From Verrucomicrobiota bacterium (GTDB taxonomy: Bacteria; Verrucomicrobiota; Verrucomicrobiia; Opitutales; Coraliomargaritaceae): 8,563 nucleotides of DNA. Below the pieces are notes generated by a model that was not told the DNA's origin, did not search any database, and saw nothing but the letters and a program-made list of their open reading frames with translations. The stretch spans positions 1 through 8,563 of the forward strand of contig JAQCDT010000051.1 of NCBI GenBank assembly GCA_027620575.1. The letters run 5' to 3'. How positions within the stretch are numbered: the stretch's first letter is position 1; each line of letters begins with the position of its first letter. Position numbers and translations under genes: made by a program. Of the stretch, positions 6,153 to 8,563 are shown one piece after another.

Positions 6153-6571
6153 ATGTTTTAGGAATAGATTGGGGAGAAAAAAGAATCGGATTAGCCTTTG
6201 CTGATTCCCTTGGTATTGCTGTGCCGATTGAGCCTGCGGTGCAAAAGAAACTGAAAGAGCGATTAGCTCACATTGAAAATCAAATAATCGAAAGAAAGGT
6301 AGAGGCGATTGTCATTGGCTATCCTTTAAATATGGATGGTACTGTAGGGTTTAAGGCTAAAGAAGTGGATGCTTTCATTATAAAATTAGAAAATCGATTT
6401 CATCTACCGATAACTCGTGTGGATGAGCGTCTCACTAGCCATATGGTTGAACAGGATTACAAGGGTCGTAAAAAGAAAATTGATCCAAAGAGCGGGGCGA
6501 TTGATTCGAGTGCAGCTTGTATCATACTACAGGATTTCTTAGGATTTTCTGGAGATTCTAAGATTTCTTAA
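6149..6571 (+). CDS. ruvX: Putative pre-16S rRNA nuclease / Holliday junction resolvase-like, YqgF family
   Basis: A 140-residue RNase H-fold protein of the YqgF/RuvX family. Members process the 5' end of 16S rRNA in E. coli and have also been proposed as Holliday junction resolvases. The N-terminal LGIDWGEKRIGLAFAD (4-19) holds the first metal-binding Asp7. YPLNMDG (59-65), VDERLTS (91-97, with Glu93) and IDSSAACIILQDFL (118-131, with Asp119) complete the family motifs. The length is normal. The start must be TTG at 6149, because the ATG four bases downstream is out of frame and the TTG gives the usual short N-terminus. It overlaps the upstream stop as TTGA, suggesting translational coupling. 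A tRNA gene follows after 50 bases. Confidence 0.93.
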   Translation: MNVLGIDWGEKRIGLAFADSLGIAVPIEPAVQKKLKERLAHIENQIIERKVEAIVIGYPLNMDGTVGFKAKEVDAFIIKLENRFHLPITRVDERLTSHMVEQDYKGRKKKIDPKSGAIDSSAACIILQDFLGFSGDSKIS

Positions 6572-6581
6572 AATTCCTTGC

Positions 6582-6612
6582 TTGACCGAAGCTCTTTTGA
6601 ATGCGATTTAAT
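6582..6612 (+). promoter_or_regulatory. Candidate promoter for tRNA-Gly
   Basis: TTGACC (6582-6587, 5 of 6 match to the -35) is followed after 19 bases by TTTAAT (6607-6612, 5 of 6 match to the -10). The predicted start lies only a few bases before the mature tRNA 5' end at 6622. The long spacer lowers confidence; AATAAT at 6610-6615 is an alternative -10 with an even longer spacer. Confidence 0.4.
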
Positions 6613-6621
6613 AATACTCGA

Positions 6622-6696
<75 letters not shown>

Positions 6697-6740
6697 TTTC
6701 CTTAAGAAGCCATTTGGATAAAATTTATTGTGCTGAATAA

Positions 6741-7514
6741 ATGAAAAGCTTGCTAAAAATACTTGCCAATTTTGTCCGTGAGCTAGGTGCTATCTTATTA
6801 TTTATTATTCGGTCACTCTTTGCATTTTGGACCTGTAATAATCGCTTCAATAAAATCATTCAAAGCACTTTAGAAATAGGATATCGTTGTGTTTTTATCG
6901 TCTTAATCATTGGGCTGTTTACAGGGATGGTAATGGGGCTCCAAATGTATTATACATTAATCAAGTTTGGTGCAGATGCGGCTTTAGGTACGGCCGTATC
7001 CTTGTCTTTGATCCGTGAATTAGGGCCTGTTTTAACCGCATTAATGATCGTGGGGCAATCTGGGTCGGCATTATGTTCCGAAATTGGCATCCAAAGGAAT
7101 GGCGAGCAAGTGGATGCACTAAAAACTATGGGCATTGATTCTATTGGATTTTTGGCAGGGCCTCGGCTTTATGCGGGCTTAATCAGTTTTCCTATTTTGA
7201 CTGCATTTTTTGATTTGATTGGCTTATTCGGTGGTTACTTTTCAGGATGTGTATTGATGGGCTTGGATGGGGATATTTATTGGAAAAAGGTTTTTCACAG
7301 TGTCCATTTTGTTGATGTATACGGGGGCTTTATTAAAGCTCTATGTTTCGGAATATTTACCATAGGTATCTGTACCTATGAAGGATATTACTCTCATTTA
7401 AATTCATCCTACAAAGGGATACAAGGTGTCACTCAAGCAGCGACAAAGGCAGTTGTTAAATCAAGTGTTTTCGTGTTAATTTTTGATTACTTAATTACTT
7501 CTTTTTTACTCTAA
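6741..7514 (+). CDS. mlaE: MlaE-family ABC transporter permease (lipid transport)
   Basis: A 257-residue inner-membrane permease of the MlaE family, which with an MlaF ATPase and MCE-domain MlaD moves phospholipids or related lipids between the inner and outer membranes. Hydrophobic segments are visible at about 48-70, 145-172 and 196-212 and at the C-terminus, with an amphipathic N-terminal region as usual. Family motifs are GMVMGLQ (62-68), SLIRELGPVLTAL (89-101, with conserved Arg92) and EQVDALKTMGIDSI (122-135). The usual glycine-arginine after this core is Gly105-Gln106 here (VGQSGSA). It starts 45 bases after the tRNA, and no terminator is evident between them. TAAAAT (6719-6724) is a possible -10, but it lacks a good -35, so cotranscription with the tRNA is possible. 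mlaF begins one base after its stop. Confidence 0.92.
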   Translation: MKSLLKILANFVRELGAILLFIIRSLFAFWTCNNRFNKIIQSTLEIGYRCVFIVLIIGLFTGMVMGLQMYYTLIKFGADAALGTAVSLSLIRELGPVLTALMIVGQSGSALCSEIGIQRNGEQVDALKTMGIDSIGFLAGPRLYAGLISFPILTAFFDLIGLFGGYFSGCVLMGLDGDIYWKKVFHSVHFVDVYGGFIKALCFGIFTIGICTYEGYYSHLNSSYKGIQGVTQAATKAVVKSSVFVLIFDYLITSFLL

Positions 7515-7515
7515 A

Positions 7516-8268
7516 ATGAATTTTCAAATCAATATACAGGGATTGAGTAAACGCTTTGGTGATAATGTGGTGCTGGATGGAGTGGATTTGCAGATTACAT
7601 CAGAAACAATCACGGCTGTTATCGGAAAAAGTGGCACTGGTAAATCGGTTATGTTGAAATTAATAGCTGGCATTCTCGAAAAAAACTCAGGGACAATTGA
7701 ATGTTTGAAAATATCAGAGAGCGGTGAATCAATTCCGATTAGCATAGAAGAAATAGGCTTCAGTTATATGTTTCAAAATAACGCCTTATTTGATTCCATG
7801 ACAGCTTTTGAAAATGTCGCTTTACCTTTAGTTGAAGGAAATAACGCATTGCCCAAATTAAAAGTTAAAGAAAAAGTAGACCATTTATTAGAGCAGCTCG
7901 ATTTAGTGTCTTCAAGTGATCGATATCCTGGAGAGCTTTCAGGGGGTATGAATAAGCGTATTGCTTTTGCTCGTGCACTTATTACTGAACCGAAAGTCGT
8001 GTTGTTTGATGAACCGACTACGGGCCTTGACCCCGAAAGAAAGTTTACTGTTTTTGATATGATTAAAAAATATAGAAAACAATTTGGATTTTCTGCTTTG
8101 TTGGTCAGCCACGATATCCCAGATGTTTATGAGATCGCTGATTCGGTCGCTTGGTTAGATAAGGGAAAAATTCAATTTTTTGGCAAACCAGAAAATATTG
8201 ATCTTATTTCAGAAGTTTCTATAAAAGAATATTTAAAAACCGGTCGTATCAGTTCAAATCATCTCTAG
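7516..8268 (+). CDS. mlaF: MlaF-type ABC transporter ATP-binding protein
   Basis: A 250-residue ABC ATPase that would power the adjacent MlaE permease from the cytosolic face. All nucleotide-binding elements are intact: Walker A GKSGTGKS (37-44), Q-loop Gln87 (MFQNNALFDSMT, typical of the MlaF/Mkl branch), signature LSGGM (141-145), Walker B VVLFDEP (161-167), D-loop TGLDP (169-173) and switch His199 (VSHD). The methionine after LSGG (LSGGMNKR) is common in this branch. The segment at about 62-78 between Walker A and the Q-loop (CLKISESGESIPIS) is a little polar and variable. The single-base gap after mlaE and the 14-base gap to mlaD indicate one operon. The ATG has no Shine-Dalgarno sequence, so its translation probably relies on coupling to mlaE. 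Confidence 0.94.
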   Translation: MNFQINIQGLSKRFGDNVVLDGVDLQITSETITAVIGKSGTGKSVMLKLIAGILEKNSGTIECLKISESGESIPISIEEIGFSYMFQNNALFDSMTAFENVALPLVEGNNALPKLKVKEKVDHLLEQLDLVSSSDRYPGELSGGMNKRIAFARALITEPKVVLFDEPTTGLDPERKFTVFDMIKKYRKQFGFSALLVSHDIPDVYEIADSVAWLDKGKIQFFGKPENIDLISEVSIKEYLKTGRISSNHL

Positions 8269-8282
8269 TTTAAAATAAATAT

Positions 8283-8563
8283 ATGAAAAAAATTGAAATC
8301 ATTGTAGGCCTTTTTGTTTTATCAGGATTGATAGGAGTCTTCTTTTTGGCGTTTAGAATAGGGAAGAGTGAGTTTATTGGACAGAAGACTTATGCGTTAA
8401 CTGCAGTTTTTAGTAATCTGAGTGGTGTAAGCGAAAATGGTCGTGTGGAGATTGCAGGTGTTCGTGTGGGATCAGTGGAAAGTATTGAGTTGAATGAGAA
8501 TTTTCAGGCTGTTGTTACTTTGAAATTACCAGAGCATTTGAAATTAGATGATGATACCATTGC
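8283..8563 (+). CDS. mlaD: MlaD-type MCE-domain protein, N-terminal part (truncated by window edge)
   Basis: The 93 complete codons visible encode an N-terminal anchor helix (about residues 5-25, IEIIVGLFVLSGLIGVFFLAF) followed by the start of an MCE domain. YALTAVFSNLSGVSENGRVEIAGVRVGSV (residues 37-65, written here only as its pattern) matches the usual Y.L.A.F....GL...S.V.I.GV.VG.V layout. MlaD forms a hexameric ring in the periplasm on top of MlaE and conducts lipid. The position immediately after mlaE and mlaF supports this. The C-terminus and any extra domains lie beyond the window, so the length and class cannot be judged. The ATG follows mlaF by 14 bases without a Shine-Dalgarno sequence. 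Confidence 0.9.
   Translation, partial: MKKIEIIVGLFVLSGLIGVFFLAFRIGKSEFIGQKTYALTAVFSNLSGVSENGRVEIAGVRVGSVESIELNENFQAVVTLKLPEHLKLDDDTI

Overview
The window looks like ordinary chromosomal housekeeping sequence from a diderm (Gram-negative-type) bacterium. It is AT-rich, with no transposase, phage, CRISPR or rRNA sequence. Three features hint at the Verrucomicrobiota/PVC side of the tree, but this is an inference that needs a database search: a c-di-AMP synthase of CdaZ type fused to a PTS EIIA domain, an MlaEFD-type outer-membrane lipid system, and almost no Shine-Dalgarno sequences ahead of the genes.

Minus strand (1-2636), read from right to left: queC, queD and queE, then a gamma-carbonic-anhydrase-like hexapeptide protein and the 5' part of a FeoA-domain gene that runs off the window. 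queC, queD and queE lie 6 to 36 bases apart and make three steps of the route from GTP-derived dihydroneopterin triphosphate to preQ0, the 7-deazaguanine precursor of queuosine. The FeoA-like gene is preceded by a good Fur-box-like palindrome, so it may be an iron-controlled unit separate from the que genes.

A divergent intergenic region (2637-2781) separates this unit from the plus-strand genes.

Plus strand (2782-8563): a 451-residue diadenylate cyclase with three domains (EIIA type 2, pyruvate-kinase-C-like, DAC), then trpA without trpB, a mannose-1-phosphate guanylyltransferase, ruvX (overlapping the previous stop by 4 bases), a tRNA-Gly(TCC) with its own plausible promoter, and then mlaE, mlaF and the start of mlaD, which run off the right edge.

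The most notable object is the diadenylate cyclase. Its EIIA domain keeps the phosphorylatable histidine (His67), and its DAC domain keeps the DGA and RH motifs. This suggests an enzyme in which phosphotransferase status could control c-di-AMP synthesis directly. The other genes are individually conventional. Their arrangement suggests no shared pathway beyond the que and mla groups.
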